Positions 19,682 through 29,233 of a DNA stretch of 64,000 nt are shown one piece after another; positions within the stretch are counted from its first letter, which is position 1, and every line of letters begins with the position of its first letter. Position numbers and translations under genes: made by a program. The notes beneath the pieces are model-generated. The model was given only the letters and a program-made list of their open reading frames with translations, was not told the DNA's origin and made no database searches. The stretch covers positions 414,045 to 478,044 of the forward strand of contig NZ_JAJAVF010000004.1 in NCBI RefSeq assembly GCF_020531845.1. The letters run 5' to 3'. The DNA is from Methylobacillus methanolivorans (GTDB lineage: Bacteria > Pseudomonadota > Gammaproteobacteria > Burkholderiales > Methylophilaceae).

Positions 19682-20320
19682 CTAGCGTGCCGGGCTGGTA
19701 TTTTCACTGGCTGGCACGCTGGTTTTCAATTCAATAAAACGCTTTTTGTCGTTTTCAAAACGTAAGCGCATGGTATCCATATGTTGCTTACGCTCGCTGA
19801 TTTGTTCGTCGATCTTGCCGATATCCTGCGTGGCAAACTTGAGGTCTTTCCTTAGTTCCTCTGGTACAGCTTTACCGCGCTTGAGGTGGCTGGCTTCTTC
19901 TTTCTTTAGGTCTTGCACGCGATTCGTGGCAGTGAGCTTGCGCTGTTCCAGGCCTTCCAGCATCACTTGGTCCATTTGCAGGTTGCGGTCGCGGGCGAGG
20001 TCGATTTCCTGTTCTGAACTGTAGACTGCGAGTAAAGTGCGGTCACGCCTAGCTTGTTCGCTTTCCTTGGCTTGTTCACCACTGGCAGGACTGGGGTTGG
20101 ATATCTCTGTTTGTGGTAATCCGTGGACATTGAGGCTGTTTGTCTTGCCTGAATATTGTGTTGGCAAGGTATCGCCGTAATGGGTGACTCCTTGTTCGTC
20201 TACCCATTTCATGATTTTGCCGCTCGGTGGCTTGGATTCTGCCGCGGCCCATGTGCTGGCGGCTAATGCCAATAGCATGCAACTAATGATACTGGTAGGC
20301 AGTCGCAATCTGCGGATCAT
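19682..20320 (-). CDS. DUF4124-domain periplasmic protein with coiled coil
   Basis: A 212-residue exported protein. Signal peptide about residues 1-26 (ISCMLLALAASTWAAA). The DUF4124 motif MKWVDEQGVTHYGDTLP follows at about 38-54. A long charged helical region (about 95-200, with many Glu, Lys, Arg and Gln) is probably a coiled coil. DUF4124 is widespread in beta- and gammaproteobacteria and has no known function; related short beta motifs occur in envelope proteins. A second DUF4124 gene lies at 57.3 kb in this window with the same layout. Confidence 0.85.
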   Translation of the reverse strand: MIRRLRLPTSIISCMLLALAASTWAAAESKPPSGKIMKWVDEQGVTHYGDTLPTQYSGKTNSLNVHGLPQTEISNPSPASGEQAKESEQARRDRTLLAVYSSEQEIDLARDRNLQMDQVMLEGLEQRKLTATNRVQDLKKEEASHLKRGKAVPEELRKDLKFATQDIGKIDEQISERKQHMDTMRLRFENDKKRFIELKTSVPASENTSPAR

Positions 20321-20406
20321 GCCTTCTCTCCCTTGGATTTATGATTTTTGCTAACTATCGCATGATATTGCAATAGATTATACCCGTTATAAAAGCATGG
20401 GTATTG

Positions 20407-20916
20407 TCAGTACGTCACCACGGTGCGGAGTTGTTGCCATTGTGCGAGCTTGTCCTCTCGCTTGATCGAAGCATTGGCAGGGCTGGTGGATGGCAGATTG
20501 TAGTATTGCAAGTGTGGTGGCAAGGCCTGTTGTTTCAGCACGTGGCGGCGGAATGACTGTGCGGCTTTTGCGCCATTGAAGAAGATGTGCTGTAGCTGCG
20601 GCATTTGTGAAAGCAAGCTGGCAAAGTCGTTGGCGACGATGGAGGTTTCCTTAATGTCGCCATCCAGGCTTCCGCTGCGGAAGCATTCTTGTAACACATC
20701 CCAGAGGCCGACGCCTTGCTGATTCAGTAGTGCCAGCCTGTCTTGATAGGGACTGGTCTCTGGAATGTTGAATAAGGTTTCAAGGAAAGGCCAGAACAGG
20801 TTTTGTGGATGTGCGTAATATTGCTGCATATCCAGCGAACGCCGTCCTGGCATAGAACCCAATATCAAGACCCGGCAATGAGTGGTAATGGCCGGGGGGA
20901 AGCTATGTACCAGCAT
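20407..20916 (-). CDS. DNA-deoxyinosine glycosylase (UDG family 6)
   Basis: A 169-residue uracil-DNA-glycosylase-superfamily protein. The N-terminal RVLILGSMPGRRSLDMQQYY corresponds to the GxxPG substrate-binding motif and PQNLFWPFLETLF to the hypoxanthine-DNA glycosylase subfamily. The C-terminal LPSTSPANA is the second active-site motif. Such enzymes remove deaminated adenine (hypoxanthine) from DNA. The Phe-Trp and missing Asp in motif 1 argue against ordinary uracil glycosylase. It is 23 bp downstream of pyrE on the same strand. Confidence 0.88.
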   Translation of the reverse strand: MLVHSFPPAITTHCRVLILGSMPGRRSLDMQQYYAHPQNLFWPFLETLFNIPETSPYQDRLALLNQQGVGLWDVLQECFRSGSLDGDIKETSIVANDFASLLSQMPQLQHIFFNGAKAAQSFRRHVLKQQALPPHLQYYNLPSTSPANASIKREDKLAQWQQLRTVVTY

Positions 20917-20939
20917 GAGCAGGTGGTCTGTTGGCTGCT

Positions 20940-21581
20940 TTATTCGACGCCGTAGGTGTTGCGATAAGCGGCAATAGCGGGACGGAAGGTAGCCAATTCG
21001 CTGTTTTCATCGAGGTACTTGATCAGCGCTTGCAGATTGGCGATGCTGATGACGGGCAGGTTGTGCTGCTGCTCGACCTCCTGCACAGCAGAAAGTGCGC
21101 CCAGGCCACGCTCCTGTCGGTCAAGTGCGATAGCGACGCCACACGGGGTGGCACCGCTGGCGGAGATGATATTGACGGACTCACGCACCGAAGTGCCAGC
21201 GGAAATGACGTCGTCTACGATCAAGACCCGGCCCTGCAAAGGTGCGCCGACGATGGTGCCTCCCTCGCCGTGATCCTTGGCTTCCTTGCGGTTGAAGGCA
21301 TAAGGCACGTTGCGACCTTGCCGTGCCAGTGCAATGACGATGCTGGCAGCCAGAGTGATACCTTTATAAGCTGGGCCGAACAGCATATCGAACTGTACGC
21401 CGGAGCGTACGATGGCAGCAGCGTAAAATTCGCCCAGGCGCATCAGGCTTTCACCATCGTTAAATAAGCCGGCGTTGAAGAAGTAAGGGCTGAGGCGGCC
21501 AGCCTTGGTGGTGAACTCGCCGAAACGTAAAACCTGCTTTTGGATGGCGAATTGGATAAAATCGTGGGTTGAATCTGACAT
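20940..21581 (-). CDS. pyrE: Orotate phosphoribosyltransferase
   Basis: A 213-residue enzyme that joins orotate with PRPP to make OMP in pyrimidine synthesis. The PRPP-binding motif [16 protein letters not shown], the flexible-loop region [13 protein letters not shown] and the start [16 protein letters not shown] are all typical. It is divergent from the exonuclease III gene with only 21 bp between the start codons, an arrangement common in beta- and gammaproteobacteria. Confidence 0.97.
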   Translation of the reverse strand: MSDSTHDFIQFAIQKQVLRFGEFTTKAGRLSPYFFNAGLFNDGESLMRLGEFYAAAIVRSGVQFDMLFGPAYKGITLAASIVIALARQGRNVPYAFNRKEAKDHGEGGTIVGAPLQGRVLIVDDVISAGTSVRESVNIISASGATPCGVAIALDRQERGLGALSAVQEVEQQHNLPVISIANLQALIKYLDENSELATFRPAIAAYRNTYGVE

Positions 21582-21602
21582 GGCGAATGAAGAAAGGTTG
21601 TA

Positions 21603-22379
21603 GTGTTGCGTATTATATCCCTGAATCTCAATGGCATCCGTTCTGCGGCCAGCAAAGGCTTGTATCCTTGGATGCAGGCGCAGCAGGCGGATATTGTCTG
21701 CTTGCAGGAGCTGAAGGCGCAGGAGGCCGATATGACGGCGGAAATGCTACAGCCCGAAGGCTATTACGGCTATTTTCATTATGCTGACAAAAAAGGTTAC
21801 AGCGGTGTGGGTATCTACTCGCGGGCCAAGGCTGATGCCGTCATCGTGGGGCTTGGCATTGCGGATATCGATAGTGAAGGCCGCTATCTTGAAGCACGTT
21901 ATGGCAATCTCAGTGTGGTATCGCTTTACCTGCCCTCTGGATCCAGTGGTGAGGAACGTCAGGCATTCAAGTTCAGTGTGATGGCGCGTTTTTTGCCGCA
22001 TCTCGAATCGTTGATCCGCGATGGGCGGGATGTGGTGATTTGCGGCGACTGGAATATTGCGCATCAGGAGGCTGATCTCAAGAACTGGCGCGGCAACCGC
22101 AAGAATTCTGGCTTCCTGCCGGAAGAGCGGGCCTGGCTCACTGACCTGTTTGGCCGTGTCGGTTGGGTCGATGTATATCGAAAACTGCATCCAGAAACGA
22201 CGGATGAATGCTATACCTGGTGGAGTAATCGTGGTCAGGCTTGGGCCAAGAACGTGGGTTGGCGCATTGATTACCAGATTGCAACACCAGCTCTGGCGGC
22301 CAAGGCTGTCAGTTCCAGTGTCTACAAGGATGCAAGATTCAGCGACCATGCACCGCTCACTGTTGATTACCAGGCATGA
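21603..22379 (+). CDS. xth: Exodeoxyribonuclease III / AP endonuclease
   Basis: A 258-residue Mg-dependent enzyme of base-excision repair that cuts at abasic sites and degrades from 3' ends. Motifs: the start [17 protein letters not shown], the metal ligand glutamate in [26 protein letters not shown] (Asp-Asn pair) and the terminal DHAPLTVDY histidine. There is no ATG; translation starts at GTG 21603 (AAAGG about 9 nt upstream) or TTG 21606. Divergent with pyrE. Confidence 0.95.
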   Translation: MLRIISLNLNGIRSAASKGLYPWMQAQQADIVCLQELKAQEADMTAEMLQPEGYYGYFHYADKKGYSGVGIYSRAKADAVIVGLGIADIDSEGRYLEARYGNLSVVSLYLPSGSSGEERQAFKFSVMARFLPHLESLIRDGRDVVICGDWNIAHQEADLKNWRGNRKNSGFLPEERAWLTDLFGRVGWVDVYRKLHPETTDECYTWWSNRGQAWAKNVGWRIDYQIATPALAAKAVSSSVYKDARFSDHAPLTVDYQA

Positions 22380-22412
22380 TGCCGCCCTTATGTTGAAAAG
22401 TCAGGATACGCA

Positions 22413-23648
22413 ATGATAAAACCAGGCTGGGGGGCGACCCTCAAGGCTGTGATGAGCGGGCGCATGCTAGTGGCGCTGATGATGGGTTTTGCCTCGGGTC
22501 TGCCCCTGCTTCTCACCGGCTCGACCATGCAGGCCTGGCTCAAGGAATCCGGGGTGGATCTCGCTATGATAGGCGCGGCAGCGATGATAGGTTTGCCCTA
22601 TACCTTGAAGTTTCTCTGGGCGCCAATCTTTGATCGCTATACCTTGCCGTTGCTGGGCCGTCGTCGTGGCTGGCTGGCCTTGAGTCAGCTGGCACTGGTG
22701 TTCGCGCTATTGGGCTTGAGTGTCAGTAATCCTGCTAGTAGCTTGTGGGGCGTGGCATTTGCCGCTTTGTTGGTGACTTTCTTCTCCGCATCCCAGGATA
22801 TCGTCATTGATGCCTATCGCCGCGAAAGTTTATCTGATCAAGAGCTTGGATTCGGCTCCGCGATGTTTGTGAATGGCTACCGTGTCGGGATGTTGCTTGC
22901 TGGTGGTGGAGGCCTGATCCTGGCTGATCTGCTGACCTTCCCCAAGATGTATCAGTTGATGGCCTTGTTCATGGGTGTGTGTATCCTTGTGACGTTGTTC
23001 TCACCCGAGCCGCATGAGGCTGCAGGCAGCCCGCGCACCTTGCGGGAGGCAGTGATAGAGCCGTTCCTGGAATTTTTCAAGCGCCCTGAGGCCATCACTG
23101 TCTTGGCCTTCATCCTGCTCTACAAGCTTGGTGATACCTTGGCCTCCGCGATTAATGTGCCGTTCTATCTCGACCTGGGTTTCAGCAAGAGTGAGATTGG
23201 CGCGATTGCCAAGCTGTTTGGCTTCTGGGCGACCTTGATCGGCGGTACGCTCGGCGGTATCTGGATATTGCGCATCGGCTTGTACCGTTCATTATGGCTG
23301 TTTGGCTTCTTGCAAATGGCATCTACCTTCGGTTTTGTCCTGTTGGCACAAGTCGGTCATAACATCCCCATGCTCACTGGCGTGATTGCTGTCGAGAACT
23401 TCACCGGAGGGCTAGGTACTGCGGCTTTCGTTGGCTTTATGGGGGCGATGACGGATAGGCGATTTACCGCAACCCAGTATGCGTTGTTATCCAGTCTGAT
23501 GGGCGTGCCACGCGTTATTCTTTCCACGCCGACTGGGTGGATGGCGGGTGAAATGGGCTGGACCATGTTCTTCCTGTTGTGCACTGTGCTGGCTATTCCG
23601 GGCCTGTTGATGATTCGTCGCTTTAGGCACTGGGCACCTCATGCCTGA
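22413..23648 (+). CDS. ampG: AmpG-like muropeptide permease (MFS)
   Basis: A 411-residue major-facilitator membrane protein with about 12 helices. The region MAFASGLPLLLTGSTMQAWL-like near the start, SASQDIVIDAYRRE and LYKLGDTLASAINVPFY are typical of AmpG, which brings GlcNAc-anhydroMurNAc peptides from the periplasm to the cytoplasm for cell-wall recycling. It follows xth by 33 bp and overlaps the next gene by 8 bp. Related carriers exist (PAT/acetyl-CoA family), so the substrate is inferred. Confidence 0.88.
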   Translation: MIKPGWGATLKAVMSGRMLVALMMGFASGLPLLLTGSTMQAWLKESGVDLAMIGAAAMIGLPYTLKFLWAPIFDRYTLPLLGRRRGWLALSQLALVFALLGLSVSNPASSLWGVAFAALLVTFFSASQDIVIDAYRRESLSDQELGFGSAMFVNGYRVGMLLAGGGGLILADLLTFPKMYQLMALFMGVCILVTLFSPEPHEAAGSPRTLREAVIEPFLEFFKRPEAITVLAFILLYKLGDTLASAINVPFYLDLGFSKSEIGAIAKLFGFWATLIGGTLGGIWILRIGLYRSLWLFGFLQMASTFGFVLLAQVGHNIPMLTGVIAVENFTGGLGTAAFVGFMGAMTDRRFTATQYALLSSLMGVPRVILSTPTGWMAGEMGWTMFFLLCTVLAIPGLLMIRRFRHWAPHA

Positions 23649-24306
23649 GCTTAGCCTGTTCGCGGCCTTGTTGGTAGGTCTGCTGGGTGGCGGGCATTGT
23701 GTAGGCATGTGTGGCGGTATCGTTGGGGCTGTGAGTATGAGCATGCCCGGTAGCCGCCCGCAGTGGCGTTTACTGCTAGCCTATAACTTGGGGCGTATTG
23801 CTAGCTATAGCCTGGCTGGCGTGATTGCTGGCGCTGTTGGTGCAAGCAGCTTCTTCCTTCAGCATCTCCTGCCTATTGGGAAAGTGTTATATGTGCTAGC
23901 GAATATCATGTTGATTCTGCTCGGGCTTTATCTTGCTAATTTCTGGCATGGCGTGATCGCCTTGGAGCGTGTCGGGGTGGTGTTGTGGCGGTGGCTACAG
24001 CCGTTCAGCAAGCGTTGGCTGCCAGTGCGCACAGTGGCCCAGGCAGGCATCTTGGGCGCGATATGGGGCTGGTTGCCATGTGGGCTGGTATATAGCGTGC
24101 TGATAGCCGCGCTGGCAACAGGCAATCCTGTGCAAGGTGGTTTGCTGATGTTGGCGTTTGGCCTGGGCACACTGCCAACTTTGCTCGCCATGGGTATGGC
24201 GGCGGTGCGGCTGAAGGCGTGGTTGCAGCAAGTCTGGATACGGCGCTTGAGTGGAGGGTTGGTGATCTTGTTCGGCTTGGTAGGATTGTGGCGCGCCGTG
24301 GGGTGA
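23641..24306 (+). CDS. TauE/SafE-superfamily membrane protein (HCVGMCGG type)
   Basis: A 221-residue protein with six probable helices. It has the signature GGGHCVGMCGGIVGAVSM near the N terminus and GWLPCGLVYSVLIAALATG in the middle. This subgroup (COG2836-like) is annotated as sulfite exporter TauE/SafE but is often near cytochrome oxidase maturation genes, and the paired CxxxC motifs suggest metal or thiol chemistry. It overlaps ampG by 8 bp. No copper or cytochrome gene is nearby to support either role. Confidence 0.85.
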   Translation: MPELSLFAALLVGLLGGGHCVGMCGGIVGAVSMSMPGSRPQWRLLLAYNLGRIASYSLAGVIAGAVGASSFFLQHLLPIGKVLYVLANIMLILLGLYLANFWHGVIALERVGVVLWRWLQPFSKRWLPVRTVAQAGILGAIWGWLPCGLVYSVLIAALATGNPVQGGLLMLAFGLGTLPTLLAMGMAAVRLKAWLQQVWIRRLSGGLVILFGLVGLWRAVG

Positions 24307-24374
24307 TTCTATAGCAGCAAGGCAGGTGTTGGATTGTGGCTTGTTGTTGCACGATAAACAGTGTGGTGCGATTG

Positions 24375-24401
24375 ATGATTTTAATTTTTGATTAAAATCA
24401 T
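24375..24401. promoter_or_regulatory. 27-bp AT-rich palindrome upstream of the SsuD-like gene
   Basis: ATGATTTTAA (24375-24384) and TTAAAATCAT (24392-24401) are perfect 10-bp inverted copies around a 7-nt spacer. It lies 69 bp past the TauE-like stop and 91 bp before the SsuD-like start. The dyad looks like a repressor or activator operator; a weak AT-only terminator is less likely. No clear -35/-10 pair was recognised next to it. Confidence 0.5.
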
Positions 24402-24492
24402 ATTGTTAAATTCATTTTTCAATATCATTTTGGTGGGTATGGTTATTGCGGCGTGTTCCTGTCATCTTTCATTTTGAATATCAGGACACCTC

Positions 24493-25692
24493 ATGAGTAT
24501 AGAATTTTATTCACGATTGCCTTTGCATGGCGAAACCCAATACCTGCCAGGAGACAACCGTAACCGGGGAGATTGGAACCGTGCACAGGGGCAGGGTACA
24601 GGCGCACTGTCCAATTTCCGTGTTGGGGATACCTTCAACTATATCGATTATCTTTCTCAGGTGGCGCGTGCAACGGAGATCAATGGATTCGGTGGCGTAT
24701 TGATGGTCAATGCTCCCAGTGGTGAGGAGCCGTGGACTGTAGCTTCGTTGCTGGCGCGTGAGACCCGTTCTTTGAAGTTCATTACGGCATTCCAGCCCTA
24801 TCATTTCACGCCATGGAATGCTGTGCAGATGGCGGCAACCTACCAGCGTGCGACTGGTAACCGCCTCGTCTGGAATATTATCAATGGCGGTTCAGAGGTG
24901 ATACAGCGGCAGGTGGGGGATTATGTGCCGCACGATGAGCGTTATGAGCGTGCTGATGAGTTCCTGCAAGTGGTCAAGGGGTACTGGAACTCGGAATCTT
25001 TTAGCTTCGAGGGTAAGTACTACAGGAGTGAAAACGGTGGGTTGCGTGGTCCGCTGGCCAAGGCTGAGCTTCCCCTTATCTGCACGGCAGGTTCATCCGA
25101 GGCTGCGCGCGAGTTTGGCGCCAAGCATGCCGATTATTACCTGATGCGCGCTGAGCGCCCGGACGAAATTGCCAACCTGATTGCTGATGTAAGGGCGCGG
25201 GCAGAGCGCTATGGACGTGCTGGGGAGATACGTTTTGGCTTGTCGATAGACGTGATCACGCGGGAGACCGAGGCGCTGGCCTTTCAGGAAGCCAAGCGAT
25301 TTTTTGATGAGGGGATTGCAGCCGGGGCTGATCGCGCGGTAGCAGCACATGCCGGTTTGCGTTCGGCGCGTCGTCTCAGTCACGAAAACGAGTTTGCACA
25401 GCAGGCACTTTCAGCGAATTTCGAAGACTTTTTTATCTATCCGAATGTCTGGGGCGGTCTAGGCCATATCGGTATTCCACCTGGCTGCGCACTGGTCGGT
25501 AGTTACGAATCGGTGGTGGGTCGCATTCGTGAATATAACGAGATTGGCATCTCTCTATTTTTCCTGGCGGGATACCCTCACTTGGAAGAAGCCTACCGTA
25601 TTGGTGAGCATATTTTGCCGCGTTTCCGCGACCCCATTCATCATCGCAGCACGGCACCGGTAACGCTGGTGGCTTCGGCAAATGGAGGATAA
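24493..25692 (+). CDS. SsuD-like luciferase-family (LLM) oxidoreductase
   Basis: A 399-residue flavin-dependent monooxygenase of the bacterial-luciferase superfamily, closest in pattern to FMNH2-dependent alkanesulfonate monooxygenase SsuD and relatives. Family segments: GNRLVWNIINGGSE, DERYERADEFLQVVKGYW, SFEGKYYRSENGG and AREFGAKHADYYLMRAERP. It has its own AT-rich upstream region and an AGGA ribosome-binding site. No ssuABC transporter or ssuE reductase is adjacent, so the substrate (sulfonate, sulfone or other) is open. Confidence 0.88.
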   Translation: MSIEFYSRLPLHGETQYLPGDNRNRGDWNRAQGQGTGALSNFRVGDTFNYIDYLSQVARATEINGFGGVLMVNAPSGEEPWTVASLLARETRSLKFITAFQPYHFTPWNAVQMAATYQRATGNRLVWNIINGGSEVIQRQVGDYVPHDERYERADEFLQVVKGYWNSESFSFEGKYYRSENGGLRGPLAKAELPLICTAGSSEAAREFGAKHADYYLMRAERPDEIANLIADVRARAERYGRAGEIRFGLSIDVITRETEALAFQEAKRFFDEGIAAGADRAVAAHAGLRSARRLSHENEFAQQALSANFEDFFIYPNVWGGLGHIGIPPGCALVGSYESVVGRIREYNEIGISLFFLAGYPHLEEAYRIGEHILPRFRDPIHHRSTAPVTLVASANGG

Positions 25693-25738
25693 ACCCAACA
25701 GGGCAACTGGTGGCCTGGTGTTCCTCAGTGAGAAGCGT

Positions 25739-26365
25739 CTAGTAACTGATCGGCCAGCTGGCCTGTTCGAAGCGATAAATCGCCAGGCTACCGAGCAAAT
25801 TGGGCATGAAGCTGACCGTATCGCCTTCGTTGATGACGATGCGGTCAGTGATGCGGATATTCATTTTCGCGCATAGTGCTTCAAAGTCATCAATGGTACA
25901 CAGGTGCAGGTTGGGCGTGTTGTACCACTGGTGCGGAATGTTGTCCGAGACCGGCATATGCCCAGCCATGAGCTGGATGCGATGGCGCCAGTAGCCAAAA
26001 TTTGGGAAGGTGATGATACCCTGCTTACCCACGCGCAGCATTTCGCGCAATACGCCTTCTGTATTGACCATGGCTTGCAGGGTTTGCGACAGGATGACGT
26101 AATCAAACGAAAGCGAATCGAATCCGGCTAGTCCGGCCTCCAGATCCATCTGGATGACATTGACACCGTGACTGATACATTCCAGGACGTTGTTGTCATC
26201 CTTGTCCACGCCATAGCCCTTGACGTCCAGCTTGTCGTGTAGGAATGAGAGCAGGGCACCATTGCCGCAGCCTAGGTCCAGTACCTTGGATTTGGGTTGT
26301 ATCCATTTTGCGATGAGCGCAAAATCGTGGCGATTTTCTGCTTCCTTTACAATTTTTGTGCTCAT
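25739..26365 (-). CDS. metW: MetW, methionine-biosynthesis methyltransferase-like protein
   Basis: A 208-residue class-I SAM-binding-fold protein. SAM motif [15 protein letters not shown] is at about 30-44 and the family signature [13 protein letters not shown] follows at about 88-100. metW always accompanies metX in beta- and alphaproteobacteria and is needed for full MetX activity or methionine synthesis, but its exact reaction is unsettled. It overlaps metX by 4 bp. The 3' end is 46 bp from the convergent SsuD-like gene. Confidence 0.96.
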   Translation of the reverse strand: MSTKIVKEAENRHDFALIAKWIQPKSKVLDLGCGNGALLSFLHDKLDVKGYGVDKDDNNVLECISHGVNVIQMDLEAGLAGFDSLSFDYVILSQTLQAMVNTEGVLREMLRVGKQGIITFPNFGYWRHRIQLMAGHMPVSDNIPHQWYNTPNLHLCTIDDFEALCAKMNIRITDRIVINEGDTVSFMPNLLGSLAIYRFEQASWPISY

Positions 26366-27501
26366 GCGCTTGCTCCTGTGTCAATTTTTGCAAGATAGGC
26401 GCGCAGTATCTGGTGGTAATGTGGATCTGGCATCAGGAATGCATCGTGACCGTGGGCAGCGGTGACTTCTGCGTAGCTGACGCTAAGTTCGTTATCCAGC
26501 AGCGCCTTGACGATTTCTCGCGAGCGTGCGGGAGAGAAGCGCCAATCGCTGGTGAATGAGACGACGAGAAAGTCTGCCTTGGCCTTGGATAGGGCTACGC
26601 TCAGGTCGCCGCCATGTGTAAACGCCGGGTCGAAGTAATCCAGAGCCTTGGTCATGCGCAAATAGCTATTAGCGTCGAAGGCCGTAGCGAATTTGTCGCC
26701 TTGATAGCGCAGGTATGACTCCATTTCGAACTCCACCTCGAAGCTGTACTTTAGGCTGCCATCACGCAATTTTCGGCCAAATTTCGCGCCCATGGCATCA
26801 TCGGATAAATACGTGATATGGCCCAGCATGCGGGCGATACGCAGGCCGCGATTGGGAATCACGTCATGTTGGTAATAATCGCCATTGTGGAATTCCGGGT
26901 CGGTCATGATGGCTTGGCGAGCAACCTCATTGAACGCCAGGTTTTGTGCCGTGAGATTGGGCGCTGAGGCAATCACTAGCGCATGGCGCACGCGATCAGG
27001 GAAGTCTAGTGTCCATTGCATCGCCTGCATGCCGCCCAAGCTACCACCGACCACAGCAGCTAATTGGCTAATGCCAAGATGATCAACCAATAGTGTTTGC
27101 GATTTCACCCAGTCTTCTACTGTGAGCATGGGGAACTGCGAGCCCCACGGTTTGCCAGTTGCAGGGTTGATGCTGGCTGGGCCGGTGCTGCCATGGCAGC
27201 CGCCCAGGTTATTGAGGGCGATGACGAAGAACTTGTTGGTGTCCAGCGGCTTGCCTGGGCCGATAAGGTTGTCCCACCAGCCAGAGTGCTTGTCGTCTTC
27301 TTTGTGTTTGCCGGCGGCATGATGGTTGCCCGACAGTGCGTGACAAATCAGCACAGCATTGGATTTGCTGCTGTTCAGCGTGCCATACGTCTCGTAGATG
27401 ATGTCGAAAGCGGGCAACGCTTCGCCACTTTTCAAGACAAGTGGTTGCTGGAAATGTGCGGTTTGCGGCGCGACGATGCCGACGGATAAAGAATCTTGCA
27501 T
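26362..27501 (-). CDS. metX: Homoserine O-acyltransferase MetX
   Basis: A 379-residue alpha/beta-hydrolase enzyme that acylates homoserine as the first committed step to methionine. The catalytic triad is visible: Ser154 in GGSLGGMQ, Asp319 in [10 protein letters not shown] and His352 in HGHDAFL. The oxyanion region [13 protein letters not shown] is intact. Proteobacterial MetX enzymes paired with MetW often use succinyl-CoA instead of acetyl-CoA, so donor specificity should not be taken from the name. Divergent from the carbonic-anhydrase gene with 22 bp between starts. Confidence 0.96.
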   Translation of the reverse strand: MQDSLSVGIVAPQTAHFQQPLVLKSGEALPAFDIIYETYGTLNSSKSNAVLICHALSGNHHAAGKHKEDDKHSGWWDNLIGPGKPLDTNKFFVIALNNLGGCHGSTGPASINPATGKPWGSQFPMLTVEDWVKSQTLLVDHLGISQLAAVVGGSLGGMQAMQWTLDFPDRVRHALVIASAPNLTAQNLAFNEVARQAIMTDPEFHNGDYYQHDVIPNRGLRIARMLGHITYLSDDAMGAKFGRKLRDGSLKYSFEVEFEMESYLRYQGDKFATAFDANSYLRMTKALDYFDPAFTHGGDLSVALSKAKADFLVVSFTSDWRFSPARSREIVKALLDNELSVSYAEVTAAHGHDAFLMPDPHYHQILRAYLAKIDTGASA

Positions 27502-27523
27502 GGATGGGATTATACTATGGCTT

Positions 27524-28099
27524 ATGTCAGACCATCATACCCCGCAAGCGGGTTCTATGCTTGCTGCTTACCAGGGAATCTCACCGCAAATTGGGCGGGA
27601 AGTTTACATCCACCCTTCTGCCGTGATCATTGGCGATGTTGTGCTCGGTGATCACGCTTCGGTATGGCCTGGTACCGTGATTCGTGGCGACGTCAACCAT
27701 ATACGTATCGGTCAGGGCAGCAATATCCAGGATGGCTCCATTCTCCATGTCAGTCACAAGTCGAGCTGGGAGCCTGAGGGCTCCCCCTTGATCGTGGGGG
27801 CTAACGTGACGGTAGGCCATAAGGTGATTCTGCATGGTTGCACGCTTGAAGACGAATGTCTGATTGGTATGGGTAGCATCGTGATGGATAAGGTGGTGGT
27901 GCAAAAGCACGTATTGCTTGGTGCGGGCAGCTTAGTGCCAGAAGGCAAGGTGCTGGAAAGTGGCTTTCTCTACCTCGGTAGTCCTGCAAAGAAAATCAGG
28001 GCGCTGACGGAAAAGGAAATCGCCCATTTCATGTATTCCGCTCAACACTACATGCGCCTCAATCAGCAATATCTTGCCGCGGCTGACAGCCAGCGCTAG
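27524..28099 (+). CDS. Gamma-carbonic anhydrase-family protein
   Basis: A 191-residue left-handed beta-helix hexapeptide-repeat protein. It shows [19 protein letters not shown] and the conserved histidines in ILHVSH and VGHKVILHG that ligate the metal in gamma carbonic anhydrases (YrdA/PaaY/CaiE-like). The start at 27524 (MSDHHTPQ) is preferred; 27557 is an alternative and the frame open to 27398 lies inside metX. Many members of this family show little carbonic anhydrase activity, so the reaction remains inferred. Confidence 0.9.
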   Translation: MSDHHTPQAGSMLAAYQGISPQIGREVYIHPSAVIIGDVVLGDHASVWPGTVIRGDVNHIRIGQGSNIQDGSILHVSHKSSWEPEGSPLIVGANVTVGHKVILHGCTLEDECLIGMGSIVMDKVVVQKHVLLGAGSLVPEGKVLESGFLYLGSPAKKIRALTEKEIAHFMYSAQHYMRLNQQYLAAADSQR

Positions 28100-28315
28100 A
28101 CAATAGCGGCAGCATCGCCTACAGTCTCTTCATGATGACAAACTTAAACCTAATCTTGTTTCTGCGACTGTGGTGGCTGATAGCTACTGTCCGTTGTATC
28201 GGATCATTGCGGTAAGTTGTTGATCATCAGATAGCGCGGGCCTTGTCCTGTTTTGCTATCCTCACGTGATAAGGCCTGTATTGTTGAGCATATTGAATAC
28301 AGGTTCCTCATACAA

Positions 28316-29233
28316 ATGCCCCCGTTTCTTGCACCATTCTTTTCCTCGCGTCAGCAGGCCTTCGGCGTGTTGTTTGCGCTTGTCTCTGCGATCGGTTTTT
28401 CTGCCAAGGCGATTTTCGTCAAGCTTGCTTATCTGGAGCCGATTGATGCTGTTACCTTGTTGGCTTTGCGCATGGCTTTCTCTGTGCCATTCTTTATCGT
28501 CGCCATGTTTGTCGGACAGGAAAAAGCAGCAGTGATGCAAAGCCGCGACTGGTTTGCGGTGCTGCTCCTGGGTTTTGTTGGCTATTACCTTGCAAGCTTC
28601 CTCGATTTTCTTGGTTTGCAGTACATCAGTGCCGGGCTAGAACGCCTCATCTTGTTCTTGTATCCGACCATGGTGGTGCTGATCAGCTCGCTTATATTCC
28701 GTCAGCATATCGGCAAAACCGTGATGGTAGCGCTCTTGTTGAGCTATGCCGGTATCGTGTTGGTCTTCGTGCATGATTTTAGCCTGAATGGCGATGGCCT
28801 TTTTCTCGGTGGCAGCCTGGTGTTTGCGAGTGCGCTTGCCTATGCAGTTTACTTGGTGGGGGCAGGGCACACGATTGCCCGCATCGGGGCCATGCGTTTT
28901 ACGGCTTATGCCATGACAGTGGCCTGCCTTGCCTGCATAGCGCAGTTCCTGCTTACTCATCCGTTGAGTGCCTTGCAGCAATCTGGGCGCGTTTATGGGT
29001 TGACGATCGGGATGGCATTGTTTTCCACTGTGTTGCCCGCATTTGCCTTGGCGGCAGCCATGAAGCGTATAGGATCGATGCAGACCTCGATGATAGGCGC
29101 GTTGGGGCCAGTGGCAACGATTTACCTAGCCTATGTGTTTCTTGGAGAGCAGTTATCGCTGATCCAGTTTATGGGGTCGGTATTGGTGTTGGTTGGGGTG
29201 ATGATGATCAGCCTGCGCAAGCGCGCTGCTTAA
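28316..29233 (+). CDS. EamA-family (DMT) transporter
   Basis: A 305-residue membrane protein with ten probable helices and two EamA repeats (about 10-140 and 150-300). The ATG at 28316 is chosen because it places the first helix at the N terminus; the TTG at 28253 would add a hydrophilic 21-residue extension. EamA proteins export small metabolites or amino acids, and the substrate cannot be predicted. It overlaps convergent prmC by 4 bp. Upstream 28100-28315 shows no clear promoter or repeat. Confidence 0.88.
   Translation: MPPFLAPFFSSRQQAFGVLFALVSAIGFSAKAIFVKLAYLEPIDAVTLLALRMAFSVPFFIVAMFVGQEKAAVMQSRDWFAVLLLGFVGYYLASFLDFLGLQYISAGLERLILFLYPTMVVLISSLIFRQHIGKTVMVALLLSYAGIVLVFVHDFSLNGDGLFLGGSLVFASALAYAVYLVGAGHTIARIGAMRFTAYAMTVACLACIAQFLLTHPLSALQQSGRVYGLTIGMALFSTVLPAFALAAAMKRIGSMQTSMIGALGPVATIYLAYVFLGEQLSLIQFMGSVLVLVGVMMISLRKRAA

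Noticed and set aside
19684..19726. Stem AGCGTGCC/GGCACGCT with 21-nt loop and TTTT as a gatB terminator
   Set aside because: The loop is long, the T-run short and the element is inside the 3' end of the convergent DUF4124 gene. It may slow polymerase but is not convincing.
28253..28315. TTG 28253 as the start of the EamA transporter
   Set aside because: It would add a charged N-terminal extension not expected for this family; ATG 28316 starts just before the first helix.
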